Shown here: positions 45,243-59,040 of the stretch, in pieces
Numbering within the stretch: position 1 is the first letter of the stretch
How the letters are laid out: each line of letters opens with the position of its first letter
Assembly (NCBI RefSeq): GCF_000473085.1
Contig: NZ_KI421497.1
Span: 98,249-162,248, forward strand
Direction: 5' to 3'
DNA: 64,000 nt
Origin: Azorhizobium doebereinerae UFLA1-100
Lineage (GTDB): Bacteria; Pseudomonadota; Alphaproteobacteria; Rhizobiales; Xanthobacteraceae
The notes under the pieces: generated by a model
What the model saw: only the letters and a program-made list of their open reading frames with translations
Database searches by the model: none
What the model was told of the DNA's origin: nothing
Position numbers and translations under genes: made by a program

Positions 45243-47006
45243 TCAGGCCTCCGCCGCGGCGGGCGTGACGCCCTGCGGCGCGGCGGCGGGCTGCACCAGG
45301 CGCGGCCCGAGCAGCTTGGCGATCACCTCGTCGCGCGGCCCGAAGCCGTGCACGCTGCCCTCGTTCAGCAGCAGCACCAGATCGCACAGGCTGAGATTGT
45401 TGGTCTTGTGGGTGATGAGGATCACCGTCCGCCCGGCCTTCTTCAGCGCCTGGACGGCGAGGATCAGCGCCTGCTCGCCGGCGGCGTCCAGGCTGGCGTT
45501 GGGCTCGTCCAGCACAATCAGCGCCGGCAGGCCGTAGAGCGCCCGGGCGAGCGCGATGCGCTGGCGCTGGCCGCCGGACAGCGAGGCGCCGTTCTCGCCG
45601 ATGTCGGTGTTGTAGCCGTGCGGCAGGCGCTGGATCATCTCATGCGTGCCGGCCATCTGCGCCGCCTGCACGATCAGCGCCTCGTCCTTCTCGCCGAAGC
45701 GGGCGATGTTGTCGGCGATGCTGCCGGCGAACAGCTCCACGTCCTGCGGCAGGTAGCCGAGATGGCCGCCGAGCTGCTCGGGGTCCCAGTGGCGCAGGTC
45801 CGAGCCGTCGAGCCGCACCGCCCCGGCAGTGGCCGGCCAGACCCCGACCAGGATGCGGGCCAGCGAGGACTTGCCCGCCGCGCTCGGGCCGATGATGCCG
45901 AGCACAGAGCCCGCCGGCACGGCGAAATTGATGCCGCGCAGCACCGGGAACTCGGTGCCCGGCGCATGGGCGATGAGGTTCTCCACCTGCACCGCGCCCT
46001 GCGGCGCGGGCAGCCGCATCCGGCTGCCTTGCGGCGGCAGGCCGCGCAGCAGCTCCTGCACCCGGCCATAGGCCGAGCGCATGTTGACGATGGCCTTCCA
46101 GTTGCCGATGGCCATCTCGATCGGCTGGATGCAGCGGCCGACGATGATCGAGGCGGCGATCATCATGCCGGGGGTGATCTCGCGATTGATGGCGAGATAG
46201 GCGCCGAGCCCGAGGATCAGGCTCTGCATGAACATGCGGTTGAAGCGGGTGGCGGCCATCAGCGCGCCGCCCCGGTCGGAGGCGACCGCGTGCCAGCCGA
46301 GTGCGTCGCCATGGCTGGCGATCCAGCGGCGGCGCAGGTTCGGCACCATGCCCATGGCCTGGAGCACCTCGGCATTGCGGAAGGTGGTGGTGGCCTGGTT
46401 GGCGGCGGCGATATTGGCCTTGGTGGCCTGATCCAGCAGCTTGCGGGTGGCCCGGTCGTTGGCGACCGCGAGGCCGCCGGAGATGACGCAGCTCAGCACC
46501 GCCAGCAGCCCGTACCAGGGGCTCAGCAGGGTGGCGAACAGGATGTAGATCGGCACCCAGGGCAGGTCGCACAGCGAGATCAGCCCGCCGCCGGAGAAGA
46601 ATTCGCGCACCGTGTCGGTGTCGCGCAGGGCCTGCACATGAGAGGCCGACGCCTTGCGCAGCGAGGCGCGCTGCACGGCGTCGAACACATGGTCGTTCAC
46701 TTCCTCGTCGAACTTCAGCCCGGCCCGCACCAGCAGGCGCGAGCGCAGGGATTCCAGCCAGGCGCACACCGCGTAGAGGATGGCGATGAGGATGGTCAGC
46801 ACCACCAGCGTGGCGATGTTCCGGCTGCTCAGCACGCGGTCGTAGACCTGCATCATGTAGAGCGGCCCGGTGAGGCCAAGGATATTGATGAACAGGCTGA
46901 AGACCACCGCCGTCACGAGGGCCGGGCGCGCCGCCCGCACCGCCGCATTCAGGGCGGTGTCCACCTTCGCGCCAGGCATCCGCTGGCGCATCTGCGCGAA
47001 TGACAT
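45243..47006 (-). CDS. Type I secretion ABC transporter, permease/ATPase fusion (PrtD/RsaD family)
   Basis: A 587-residue exporter half-transporter. The membrane domain has about six helices (PALVTAVVFSLFINILGLTGPLYM, then LVVLTILIAILYAVCAWLESL, and so on). The ATPase carries Walker A GPSAAGKSSLARIL, Q-loop YLPQDVELF, signature LSGGQRQRIALARAL, Walker B ALIVLDEPNASLD and switch histidine LITHKTN. It lacks a C39 peptidase domain, so it should export unprocessed RTX-like proteins, adhesins or glycanases with C-terminal signals. The ATG at 47006 has GGTGG upstream; a GTG at 47018 is also in frame. It pairs with the adaptor gene after it. Confidence 0.9.
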   Translation of the reverse strand: MSFAQMRQRMPGAKVDTALNAAVRAARPALVTAVVFSLFINILGLTGPLYMMQVYDRVLSSRNIATLVVLTILIAILYAVCAWLESLRSRLLVRAGLKFDEEVNDHVFDAVQRASLRKASASHVQALRDTDTVREFFSGGGLISLCDLPWVPIYILFATLLSPWYGLLAVLSCVISGGLAVANDRATRKLLDQATKANIAAANQATTTFRNAEVLQAMGMVPNLRRRWIASHGDALGWHAVASDRGGALMAATRFNRMFMQSLILGLGAYLAINREITPGMMIAASIIVGRCIQPIEMAIGNWKAIVNMRSAYGRVQELLRGLPPQGSRMRLPAPQGAVQVENLIAHAPGTEFPVLRGINFAVPAGSVLGIIGPSAAGKSSLARILVGVWPATAGAVRLDGSDLRHWDPEQLGGHLGYLPQDVELFAGSIADNIARFGEKDEALIVQAAQMAGTHEMIQRLPHGYNTDIGENGASLSGGQRQRIALARALYGLPALIVLDEPNASLDAAGEQALILAVQALKKAGRTVILITHKTNNLSLCDLVLLLNEGSVHGFGPRDEVIAKLLGPRLVQPAAAPQGVTPAAAEA

Positions 47007-47229
47007 GAATCCACCCACCCTGCCATTCCTCGGCCAGCAGTTACCATCGCACCCTTGTTTGGCTCGCGCAAAGGGAGGAATGGCCCGATCTGAACGGGAA
47101 ACGATGATTTCCCTCCTTAGGCGGAAAGCCCCCGCCCCGCCACGCCGGCTCTTTCGTTCGGCCCGAAAACTCTTCTAAATGGACCGGCTGGACGTGGTCA
47201 CCGCCCCGGCTGACGCAGATGGGGGACGC

Positions 47230-50028
<2,799 letters not shown>

Positions 50029-50112
50029 TGCGCGCGGATGACAGACACACGACGGCGGGGCGGTCGCGAACCTTGCCACACCCCCCCTGATCGCTTAAGA
50101 CCCACGGACGAG

Positions 50113-50140
50113 GCCCCGGAACCAAAGCCGGGGCTTTCCT
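50113..50140 (+). terminator. Intrinsic terminator after ppc
   Basis: GCCCCGG and CCGGGGC form a perfect 7-bp stem (50113-50119, 50128-50134) followed by TTTCCTGT, 85 bp after the ppc stop and 64 bp before purA. A second small stem (GGCCC/GGGCC region near 50166-50180) lies in the purA leader. Confidence 0.6.
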
Positions 50141-50185
50141 GTGTTCGCACGGCCCCTTGAGGCCGCGGCCCTTCGGGGCCGATAG

Positions 50186-51496
<1,311 letters not shown>

Positions 51497-51532
51497 CCAT
51501 AGTTTCGTGTTTTAAGGCAAAGCTCCCGCCCA

Positions 51533-52903
51533 ATGGCTGATTACTACCCGCTCCTGGTCCGCGCGATCTCCGGCCTGCCGCAGAATAATGCGGAGGCTCG
51601 GAAGGTGGTGTTCGACCGGGCGCGGGCGGCCCTCCTGAAGCAGCTGCGCAGCGTCGATCCGCCTCTGCCGGAAGGCGAGATCGGCCGCGAGCGCATGTCG
51701 CTCGAAGACGCCATCCGCCGCATCGAGGCGGACCATGCCGACACCGCCCCAGCGGCGGAGGCGCCCGCCGCCCCGCCGCTGCCCCCGGCCCGGCCGAAGC
51801 CCCGGCCCGAGGCGGCCCCGCACGCCCCGCTCAATCCCCGCCGCGAGGAAGCCCCCGGCGCCCCGGCGGACGGCGCCCGCCCCACCGGCCGGCCGGCCTT
51901 CTCCCGCGCCGCCCCGCCGCCCGCCGCCTCTGAAGAGCCGACGGCCGAGGCGGATGAAACCGACAGCCCCGACGCGACCGGGACCGACGCCACGGTGGCC
52001 GGCGACCGCCGCCCGCGCATCGGCCGGGCCACCGTACGCAGCCGCAGCGCCGCCCGCGCGCCGCAGGAGACCGGCGGCAGCGGCCGGCGCATCGCCGTGT
52101 TCATCGTGCTGGCGGTGCTGGTGCTCGGCGCCATCGCCGGCGCGGTGCTCAAGCGCGACGCCATCGCGTCCCTGTTCGGCTCCGGCGCGCCGCAGACCGC
52201 CGCCACCCAGCCGACCCCGGCGGCGCCCGCCGCGCCCGACCAGCCCAAGAACGGCGACCGCGTGGCCCAGGCCGCCCGCGACGGCAGCCGCCCGGCCGCT
52301 CAGCCCACCTCGCCGCGCGCCGGCGCCTCGGTGACCCAGAAGGCGATCCTGTTCGAGGAAAGCCCCGGCAACGCCCAGCAGGTGCAGCAGTTCGAAGGCA
52401 CGGTGACCTGGAAGACCGAGACGGTCGCCGGCGGCCCCGGCCTGCCGCCGGACATCGGCATCCGCGCCGACATCCAGATCCCCGAGCGGCGCATCAGCGT
52501 CGGCTTCACGATCCGGCGGAACCTCGACCAGACGCTGCCGGCCTCGCACACCATCGAGATCACCTTCAACCTGCCGCCCGACTTCCCCTATGGCGGCGTC
52601 AGCAACGTGCCGGTGGTGCGGGTGAAGCAGACGGAGAGCGCCCAGGGCGCGCCTCTGGCCGGCCTGTCGGTGAAGGTGAGCCCGACCTATTTCCTGGTGG
52701 GCCTCTCGGCCGTGCCGGCGGATCGCCAGCGCAATCTGCAGCTGCTGCAGACCCGGCCGTGGATCGACATCCCGATCGTCTACACCAACAACAAGCGGGC
52801 GATCCTCGCCTTCGAGAAGGGACCGGCGGGCACCCAGGCGTTCCAGGACGCCTTTTCCGCCTGGGGCGAGCTGTATCAGGGCGGCGCCGACAACGGCGGC
52901 TGA
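51533..52903 (+). CDS. Conserved single-pass membrane protein of unknown function
   Basis: A 456-residue protein I do not recognise by name. Residues 1-65 form a helical domain (YYPLLVRAISGLPQNNAEAR, then FDRARAALLKQL) with the look of a small conserved module. A disordered Pro/Ala-rich stretch (about 66-180) follows, then one membrane helix (RIAVFIVLAVLVLGAIAGAVL, about 184-204), another linker, and a beta-rich C-terminal domain (about 260-450, VTQKAILFEESPG, then FPYGGVSNVPVVRVK, then NNKRAILAFEKGPAGTQAF). Topology is probably cytoplasmic N-terminus and periplasmic C-terminus. It lies 36 bp after purA and may be co-transcribed. Confidence 0.75.
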   Translation: MADYYPLLVRAISGLPQNNAEARKVVFDRARAALLKQLRSVDPPLPEGEIGRERMSLEDAIRRIEADHADTAPAAEAPAAPPLPPARPKPRPEAAPHAPLNPRREEAPGAPADGARPTGRPAFSRAAPPPAASEEPTAEADETDSPDATGTDATVAGDRRPRIGRATVRSRSAARAPQETGGSGRRIAVFIVLAVLVLGAIAGAVLKRDAIASLFGSGAPQTAATQPTPAAPAAPDQPKNGDRVAQAARDGSRPAAQPTSPRAGASVTQKAILFEESPGNAQQVQQFEGTVTWKTETVAGGPGLPPDIGIRADIQIPERRISVGFTIRRNLDQTLPASHTIEITFNLPPDFPYGGVSNVPVVRVKQTESAQGAPLAGLSVKVSPTYFLVGLSAVPADRQRNLQLLQTRPWIDIPIVYTNNKRAILAFEKGPAGTQAFQDAFSAWGELYQGGADNGG

Positions 52904-52967
52904 GGTCCCTGGCGGACCACCCCTCCGCATGACGGGGGGCACGACCTATCCCCCCGCCTGACAGGTC

Positions 52968-53102
52968 CCCTCTCCCGCTTGCGGGGGAGGGATAGGGTGG
53001 GGGCACGGTGCGCCGTCGCCACCCATCGCCCGACCGGATTTTCCGCATAGTCCGCGCTTCGCGCGGCCCCCACCCAAACCCTCCCCCGCAGGCGGGAGAG
53101 GG
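52968..53102. repeat. REPIN-like element: two palindromic repeats in inverted orientation
   Basis: A copy reading CCCTCTCCCGC-TT-GCGGGGGAGGG followed by a GGGTGGGGG flank begins at 52968. Its reverse complement, a CCCCCACCC flank followed by CCCTCCCCCGC and GCGGGAGAGGG, ends at 53102. Each half is itself a hairpin, and the pair makes a larger inverted repeat around a CGCGCTTCGCGCG core near 53053-53065. It fills the gap between the unknown gene and mutS. A related pair lies at 58847-58998. Confidence 0.7.
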
Positions 53103-53120
53103 CTTTGCCGCGTACCCCGC

Positions 53121-55928
53121 TCAGTCCTCGCCCTGTGATTCGGCCAGGATGGCTTTCAGCCGGTAGAGCGCCTCCAGGGCGGCGCGCGGCGTCATGGCGT
53201 CGGGATCAAGCGCCTCCAGCGCCATCAGCGCCGGCTCGGCCGGATGCGGGCCGGCCAGGGCGGGCAGCGCCGCCGGGCGCGCGGCGGCGGCGAACAGCGG
53301 CAGCTCGTCCAGCAGGCGCTGCGCCGGGGAGACCCGCTCGGCCGCCTCCAGCTCCGCCAGCACCGCCTTGGCACGCGCGATCACCGCCTTGGGCAGGCCC
53401 GCGAGCTTGGCCACCTGGATGCCGTAGGAGCGGTCCGCCGCGCCCGGCACCACCTCGTGCAGGAACACCACGTCCCCCTGCCATTCGGTCACCTTCACGG
53501 TGGCGTTGGCGAGGCGCGCGCAGCGCTGGGTCAGCGCCGTCAGCTCATGGAAATGGGTGGCGAACAGCGCCCGGCAGCGGTTCACCTCGTGCAGGTGCTC
53601 AAGGCTCGCCCAGGCGATGGACATGCCGTCGAAGGTGGAGGTGCCGCGGCCGATCTCGTCGAGAATCACCAGCGAGCGGCGCGTCGCCTGGTTCAGGATG
53701 GCCGCCGTCTCCACCATCTCCACCATGAAGGTGGAACGCCCGCGCGCCAGGTCGTCCGCCGCACCGACGCGGGAGAACAATCGGTCCACCACGCCGAGCC
53801 GCGCCGACCGCGCCGGCACGAAGGCGCCCGCCTGGGCCAGCACCGCGATCAGCGCGTTCTGGCGCAGGAAGGTGGACTTGCCGGCCATGTTCGGGCCGGT
53901 GACCAGCCAGATGCGCGCGTCCGTCTCGGTCTCCGGCGGGGAGAGGTCGCAGTCATTGGCGACGAACGGCCCGCCGCCGCGCGCCAAGGCCTGCTCCACC
54001 ACCGGATGGCGGCCGCCGGCAATGGCGAAGTCCACGCCCTCGGTCATCTCCGGGCGCACATGGCGCTCGTCCACCGCGAGGCGGGCGAGGGCGGAGAGCA
54101 CGTCCAGCTCGGCCAGCGCCTCGGCGGCCTCGCGGATCGGCCGGGCGGCCTCCACCACCGCATTGGCCAGCCGGTCGAAGATCGACTGCTCCAGCGCCAG
54201 CGCCCGCTCGCCGGCGCTGGCGATGCGGCTCTCCAGGTCGCCCAGCTCCACCGAGGTGAAGCGCACCGCCCCGGCCATGGTCTGGCGGTGGACGAAGGTG
54301 GCGCTGAACGGCGGCTCGCGCAGCCGGTCGGCATTCTGCGCCGTCACCTCGACGAAATAGCCCAGCACCGCATTGTGCCGGATCTTCAGCGAGCGGACGC
54401 CGGTCTCCTCCACATAGCGCCGCTCCAAAGCGGCGACCACGCGGCGGCTCTCGTCGCGCAGCGCGCGGGTGGCATCGAGGTCGAGGTCGTAGCCCTGCCG
54501 CACGAAGCCGCCGTCGCGGCGGTTGTGCGGCAGCTCGTCGGCGAGCGCGGCGGTCAGTTCCTCCGCCAGCCACGGCTCCACCGCCGCCAGCAGCCGGGCG
54601 CAGCGGGCCAAGTCGCGCGGCGGCTCGGTGGTGAAGGCGGAGGAGATGGCGAGCCCCTCCTTCAGCCCCGCCGCGATGGCGCCGAGGTCGCGCGGGCTGC
54701 CGCGCCCGAGCGCGAGGCGCGACAGGGAGCGGGCGAGGTCCGGGGCGGCGGCGAGGCGGCGGCGCAAGGTCTCGCGCAGGTCCGCCTCCTCCATCAGGAA
54801 GCCCACCGCATCGTGCCGGGCGCGGATGGCGGCGATGTCGGTCAGCGGCTCGGCGAGCCGCCGGGCCAGCAGGCGCGCGCCCGCCGCCGTCACGGTGCGG
54901 TCCACGGCGGCCAGCAGCGAGCCCTTGCGCTCGCCGGACGTGGTGCGGACCAGCTCCAGATTGGTGCGCGTGCCGGCGTCGATCTGCATGGCGCCGCCGT
55001 CCGCATCGCGCTGCGGCGGGGCGAGCGCGGGCCGGGCGCCCAATTGGGTGCGCTCGATATAAGCGACGATGGCGGCGGCGGCGATCAGCTCCGGCCGGGT
55101 GAAGCTGCCGAAGGCGTCCGAGGTGGCGACGCCGAAGAAGGCGGCGAGGCGCTTTTCCGCCTGCGGCCCGTCGAAGCTCTGCCGGGGCAGCGGCGTCACC
55201 GGCACGGCGAGGTCGCGCCAGAACGCGCGCAACGCCTCGTCGTCATAGACCGCGTCGGACACCAGGATCTCGGCCGGATCGATGCGGGCGAGGTCGCCGC
55301 CCAGCGTCTCCTCGCTGCTGGCGGCGACGCGGAAGGCGCCGGTGGAGACGTCGGTGAAGGCCAGCGCGTAATCGTGCGCCCCCTCCCCCGCCGCGCGGGT
55401 GCGGGCCACCGCCAGCAGCACGTTCTCGCGCTTGGCGTCGAGCAGCGACTCCTCGGTCAGCGTGCCGGGGGTGACGAGGCGGGTCACGTCCCGCTTCACC
55501 ACGCTCTTCGAGCCGCGCTTCTTGGCCTCGGCGGGGTCCTCCAGCTGGTCGCAGACCGCGACCCGGAAGCCGAGCGCGATGAGCTTGTGGAGATATTCCT
55601 CCGCCCGCACCAAGGGCACGCCGCACATGGGGATGTCCTCGCCCAGGTGCTTACCGCGCTTGGTCAAAACGATGCCCAGCGCCTGCGAGGCGGCCTCCGC
55701 ATCCTCGAAGAACAATTCGTAGAAATCGCCCATGCGGTAGAACAGCAGGCTGCCCGGATTGGCCGCCTTGATCTCCACATATTGCGCCATCATCGGCGAG
55801 ACGCGGCTGGCGTCCTTCTCCGCTTTGTCGGCGCGGGGGGCATCGGCCTCCGGCGCCCCGGCGCGCGGTTCGGCTTCTTCGGCCGCGTCGGCTTCGGCGC
55901 GGGCGGGCAAGGCGGTATCGTCCATCAT
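53121..55928 (-). CDS. mutS: DNA mismatch repair protein MutS
   Basis: A 935-residue mismatch-recognition ATPase. The mismatch-binding [15 protein letters not shown] holds the Phe-x-Glu element. After the lever and clamp domains come Walker [37 protein letters not shown], Walker [17 protein letters not shown] and [13 protein letters not shown]. An acidic Ala/Glu-rich N-terminal extension of about 45 residues precedes the conserved [10 protein letters not shown]. Full length for the family. It appears to be its own transcription unit, 84 bp downstream of parB on the minus strand. Confidence 0.96.
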   Translation of the reverse strand: MMDDTALPARAEADAAEEAEPRAGAPEADAPRADKAEKDASRVSPMMAQYVEIKAANPGSLLFYRMGDFYELFFEDAEAASQALGIVLTKRGKHLGEDIPMCGVPLVRAEEYLHKLIALGFRVAVCDQLEDPAEAKKRGSKSVVKRDVTRLVTPGTLTEESLLDAKRENVLLAVARTRAAGEGAHDYALAFTDVSTGAFRVAASSEETLGGDLARIDPAEILVSDAVYDDEALRAFWRDLAVPVTPLPRQSFDGPQAEKRLAAFFGVATSDAFGSFTRPELIAAAAIVAYIERTQLGARPALAPPQRDADGGAMQIDAGTRTNLELVRTTSGERKGSLLAAVDRTVTAAGARLLARRLAEPLTDIAAIRARHDAVGFLMEEADLRETLRRRLAAAPDLARSLSRLALGRGSPRDLGAIAAGLKEGLAISSAFTTEPPRDLARCARLLAAVEPWLAEELTAALADELPHNRRDGGFVRQGYDLDLDATRALRDESRRVVAALERRYVEETGVRSLKIRHNAVLGYFVEVTAQNADRLREPPFSATFVHRQTMAGAVRFTSVELGDLESRIASAGERALALEQSIFDRLANAVVEAARPIREAAEALAELDVLSALARLAVDERHVRPEMTEGVDFAIAGGRHPVVEQALARGGGPFVANDCDLSPPETETDARIWLVTGPNMAGKSTFLRQNALIAVLAQAGAFVPARSARLGVVDRLFSRVGAADDLARGRSTFMVEMVETAAILNQATRRSLVILDEIGRGTSTFDGMSIAWASLEHLHEVNRCRALFATHFHELTALTQRCARLANATVKVTEWQGDVVFLHEVVPGAADRSYGIQVAKLAGLPKAVIARAKAVLAELEAAERVSPAQRLLDELPLFAAAARPAALPALAGPHPAEPALMALEALDPDAMTPRAALEALYRLKAILAESQGED

Positions 55929-56012
55929 GGGTCGCAGGCTAAGCCCGGAAGGGGCGAGAGGGAATCGATCCTGGCGCGCAATCCCCCGCTCCGCGCCAGC
56001 ATGTCCGGCGCG

Positions 56013-56906
56013 TCAGCTCTCCACGCCGAGGCGGCGGCAGAGCTGGTCGAGCTGGTCGAGGTCGGTGTAGCGGATGCGCAATTCGCCCGCCTCGCCCTTG
56101 CCCTGGAGCGTCACCACCAGCCCCAGCGTGTCGGTGAGCAGCTTCTCCAGCGCCCGCGTGTCGGCATCCTTCGCCGGCGCCGCCGCAGCGACTGGCGCCT
56201 TGCCGGTCAGGGCCTGCTTGGTCTTGGTCAGCGCCTCCACGTCGCGCACGGACAGGCGCTTCTCCACCACCGCCCGCACCAGCCGCTCGGGATCGTCATG
56301 GGCGAGCAGCGCGCGGGCGTGGCCGGCGGTGAGGCGCCCGTCGGCCAGATAGGCCTTCACGCTCTCCGGCAGCTTCAGCAGGCGCAGCGTATTGGCGATG
56401 TGCGGCCGGCTCTTGCCGATCACCTTGGCGAGGTCGGCTTGCGAATAGTCGAACTGCGCCATCAGCGCCTCGTAGCCCATGGCCTCTTCCAGCGCGTTGA
56501 GGTCCGAGCGCTGGACGTTCTCGATGATGGCGATCTCCAGCGCCTCGCGGTCGGAGAGCTCGATCACCACCACCGGCACCTCGTGCAGGCTGGCGCGCTG
56601 GGCGGCCCGCCAGCGGCGCTCGCCGGCGACGATCTCGTAGGACTGCGATCCTAGAGGCCGCACCACGATGGGCTGGATGATGCCCTTCTCGCGGATCGAG
56701 GCGGCCAGTTCCTCCAGCCCCTCCTCCACGAAGGTGCGGCGCGGGTTGCGGGCGCTGGCGCGCACCTGCTCGATGGGCAGCTTGCGCACGCCGCCGCGCG
56801 CGGCCGCCGCGCGGGCGGGCGCGGCGGTCTCGGCCGGATCCTCGCCCATGTCGCCGATCAGGGCCGCGAGCCCGCGTCCCAGACGCGAGCGACCTTCTTC
56901 CGCCAT
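56013..56906 (-). CDS. parB: Chromosome-partitioning CTPase ParB
   Basis: A 297-residue protein that loads at parS and spreads as a CTP-dependent clamp. The N-terminal ParA-stimulating stretch RSRLGRGLAALIGD is followed by the CTP-binding ParB/Srx domain (PIVVRPLGSQSYEIVAGERR, box GERRWRAA). Next comes the helix-turn-helix (YSQADLAKVIGKSRPHIANT, LTAGHARALLAHDDP), and the protein ends in the C-terminal dimerisation domain. parA lies immediately upstream in the same operon. Four candidate parS sites occur in the next 5 kb. Confidence 0.96.
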   Translation of the reverse strand: MAEEGRSRLGRGLAALIGDMGEDPAETAAPARAAAARGGVRKLPIEQVRASARNPRRTFVEEGLEELAASIREKGIIQPIVVRPLGSQSYEIVAGERRWRAAQRASLHEVPVVVIELSDREALEIAIIENVQRSDLNALEEAMGYEALMAQFDYSQADLAKVIGKSRPHIANTLRLLKLPESVKAYLADGRLTAGHARALLAHDDPERLVRAVVEKRLSVRDVEALTKTKQALTGKAPVAAAAPAKDADTRALEKLLTDTLGLVVTLQGKGEAGELRIRYTDLDQLDQLCRRLGVES

Positions 56907-56929
56907 CTGCTAGTCGTCCCTTGAGAGAG

Positions 56930-57769
56930 TTAGGCCGCCGCGCGGGCGGCGCGCTCGCGCTGGATCACTTCGGAGGCGAGCCGCAGATAGGCCTGCGAGC
57001 CCGCGCATTTCAGGTCGTAGAGCAGCACCGGCTTGCCGTAGGACGGCGCCTCCGACACCCGCACGTTGCGCGGGATCACCGTCTCATAGACCTTCTCGCC
57101 CATGAACTGCCGCACGTCCTGCACCACCTGGTCGGACAGATTGTTGCGGGCATCGTACATGGTCAGCACGATGCCGTGGATGGCAAGGCCGGGGTTCAGC
57201 CCGGTGCGCACCTGCTCCACCGTCTTCAGGAGCTGCGACAGGCCCTCCAGCGCGAAGAACTCGCATTGCAGCGGCACCACGATGGCATGGGCCGCCGCCA
57301 TGGCGTTGACCGTGATCAGCGACAGCGACGGCGGGCAGTCGATCAGCACATAGCTGAAGCGCGGCCCCGCGTCGTCCTCGGCCAGCGCCTTGACCGCGTT
57401 GCGCAGGCGGAAGGCGCGGTCGCGCTCGCTGGCGATCTCCAGCTCCAGGCCGGACAGGTCCAGGGTGGAGGGCGCCACATAGAGCTGCGGCACGCCGGTC
57501 TCGTGGATCGCCTCGCGCAGGGAGGCTTCCCCGGTGAGCACGTCATAGGTGGAGAGCTTGCGCGCCCGGCGGTCGATGCCGAGGCCGGTGGAGGCATTGC
57601 CCTGCGGGTCGAGGTCGATGACCAGCACGGTCTCGCCGATGGCGGCGAGCGCGGTGCCCAGATTGATGGCCGTTGTGGTCTTGCCCACCCCGCCCTTCTG
57701 GTTGGCGAGCGCCAGGATGCGCGGCGTCACGCCGCCGGTGAGCGGAGCAATGGCGAAAGGATCGGTCAT
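56930..57769 (-). CDS. parA: Chromosome-partitioning ATPase ParA
   Basis: A 279-residue deviant-Walker ATPase: [19 protein letters not shown] (signature lysine plus Walker A), [17 protein letters not shown] (Walker A') and [18 protein letters not shown] (Walker B). It forms ATP-dependent nucleoid-bound dimers that pull the ParB-parS complex. Its ATG overlaps the rsmG stop (ATGA), and parB follows after 23 bp, so rsmG-parA-parB is one translationally coupled operon. Confidence 0.96.
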   Translation of the reverse strand: MTDPFAIAPLTGGVTPRILALANQKGGVGKTTTAINLGTALAAIGETVLVIDLDPQGNASTGLGIDRRARKLSTYDVLTGEASLREAIHETGVPQLYVAPSTLDLSGLELEIASERDRAFRLRNAVKALAEDDAGPRFSYVLIDCPPSLSLITVNAMAAAHAIVVPLQCEFFALEGLSQLLKTVEQVRTGLNPGLAIHGIVLTMYDARNNLSDQVVQDVRQFMGEKVYETVIPRNVRVSEAPSYGKPVLLYDLKCAGSQAYLRLASEVIQRERAARAAA

Positions 57770-58488
57770 GGGGCATTCCCCTTCACGGTCCGCCCACGGG
57801 CGGGTGCCGCGGGCGTTGCGGATGGTTCGCCACCGGGAGGCGAGCCGGCGGCAGGGGCCGCCCGCTCCGCCGAGATGATCGCCAGGATGCGTCCTTGGGG
57901 ATCACCGAGGCTGCGGTGGAGGTTGAGGTCGAGTGTCCAGCCTTTGCGGGCGTCGGTCAATTCGCGCTCCCAGTCGCGGCCCTTGGGAAACAGGCCCAGG
58001 GCGCCGGCGGCGAGGAAGGGCGCGGCGAGGTCCAGGAGCTTGGGCAAGGGGGCGAGCGCGCGGGCGGAGACCACCTGCGTCCCCGGCGCAAGCCGCTGCG
58101 CCGCCTGCTCGATCCGCTCCGGCACGATCCGCGTCGGCAGGCCGGCGGCGCGGCTGGCCTCGCGCAGAAAGGCGGCCTTGCGGGTGTCGCTCTCCACCAA
58201 TGTCACCTGCGCGCCCGGCCGCTCGGCCAGCACGGCGGCGACCACGAGGCCGGGAAATCCGCCGCCGGACCCGAGGTCCACCCAGCGCGACACATCGGGC
58301 GGAACATGGTCAACGAGCTGCAGGGAATCCGCGATATGGCGGCTCCACAGCTCCGGCAGCGTGTTCGGCGCGACGAGATTAATCTTTTTCTGCCAGCGGA
58401 TTAGCTGCTCGGCGAGGAGGTCGAGCCGGGCCAATGTTTCACGTGAAACGGTGGCTGCGACCGCCGCGCGGCCTGTGTCGTTCGACAT
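57766..58488 (-). CDS. rsmG: 16S rRNA (guanine-N7) methyltransferase RsmG (GidB)
   Basis: A 240-residue SAM-dependent methyltransferase for 16S rRNA G527. SAM site [15 protein letters not shown], then [16 protein letters not shown] and [10 protein letters not shown]. The start at 58488 is fixed by [19 protein letters not shown], in which the VSRET residues are encoded by a parS site. A Pro/Ala/Gly-rich tail of about 35 residues extends beyond the usual end. Loss of this enzyme gives low-level streptomycin resistance in other bacteria. It is the first gene of the rsmG-parA-parB operon. Confidence 0.95.
   Translation of the reverse strand: MSNDTGRAAVAATVSRETLARLDLLAEQLIRWQKKINLVAPNTLPELWSRHIADSLQLVDHVPPDVSRWVDLGSGGGFPGLVVAAVLAERPGAQVTLVESDTRKAAFLREASRAAGLPTRIVPERIEQAAQRLAPGTQVVSARALAPLPKLLDLAAPFLAAGALGLFPKGRDWERELTDARKGWTLDLNLHRSLGDPQGRILAIISAERAAPAAGSPPGGEPSATPAAPARGRTVKGNAP
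58435..58450. promoter_or_regulatory. parS site inside rsmG
   Basis: TGTTTCACGTGAAACG differs from the ideal 16-bp parS TGTTTCACGTGAAACA only in the last base. It lies in the coding sequence for the VSRET residues of RsmG, a position known for parS in other alphaproteobacteria. Confidence 0.85.
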
Positions 58489-59040
58489 GAAGTTCCCCGG
58501 CTTTGACACGCGATTCCCCTGCCGTTGGACCACACTTCCCCACTTGCGACACCGTGTCGGAGGCCCGCTGCGACAAAGGGCGGTGCCGTCCCCAATATTC
58601 ACACGCCAGGGGCCGCCACAGGAGGCGCGCGATGCGCGACAGGCTTATTGTGCAGTGCAGCATCCGCCAACACGCCCAGGTGCTGAGCCGGCTCCGGGTT
58701 TTCCGCCGGATGCGACCGGCCCGGTGTTCAAGACGACCTGCCCCGCGCCCCTTCTTAAAACCGGATTCGCGTCGCGGGGGGAGTCCCAATCGCGCGCACC
58801 CGCCCCGCCGCCCTGGATGGGGAGCGCCTCCCGCCGCTGCGCGGCGCCCCCACCCTGCCCTCCCCCGCTCCGCGGGAGAGGGTGAAATCGGCACCGTCGC
58901 CGTTGAAAAAAAGCCGCCCCGTTCGGCATCTGGCCTGCGCTCGCCCCACGCGCGCCGGAACTCCCTCTCCCGCTTGCGGGGGAGGGTCGGGGTGGGGGGC
59001 GCGAAGCGCGGTCCGTGCCTCCGAGGCACGTCCCCTCCCC
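58489..59040. other. Gene-free region between rsmG and mnmG
   Basis: 552 bp without a credible gene. It should carry the rsmG-parA-parB promoter just right of 58488. A 13-bp dyad (CGACAC-C-GTGTCG, 58547-58559) lies 59 bp upstream of rsmG. The right half is occupied by the repeat pair at 58847-58998. Confidence 0.5.
58847..58998. repeat. Second palindromic repeat pair, opposite configuration
   Basis: A CCCCCACCC flank, then CCCTCCCCCGC and GCGGGAGAGGG (58847-58882), is followed 80 bp later by CCCTCTCCCGC-TT-GCGGGGGAGGG and a GGGTGGGGG flank (58963-58998). These are the same two orientations as at 52968-53102 but in the reverse order. The GCGCGAAGCGCGG tail near 59000 matches the core of the first element. 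They lie between convergent-facing ends of mnmG and the rsmG leader. Confidence 0.65.

Noticed and set aside
58547-58559. CGACAC-C-GTGTCG dyad upstream of rsmG as an operator
   Set aside because: A 13-bp dyad is expected by chance in GC-rich DNA and it matches no regulator site I know; kept only as a note in the intergenic entry.
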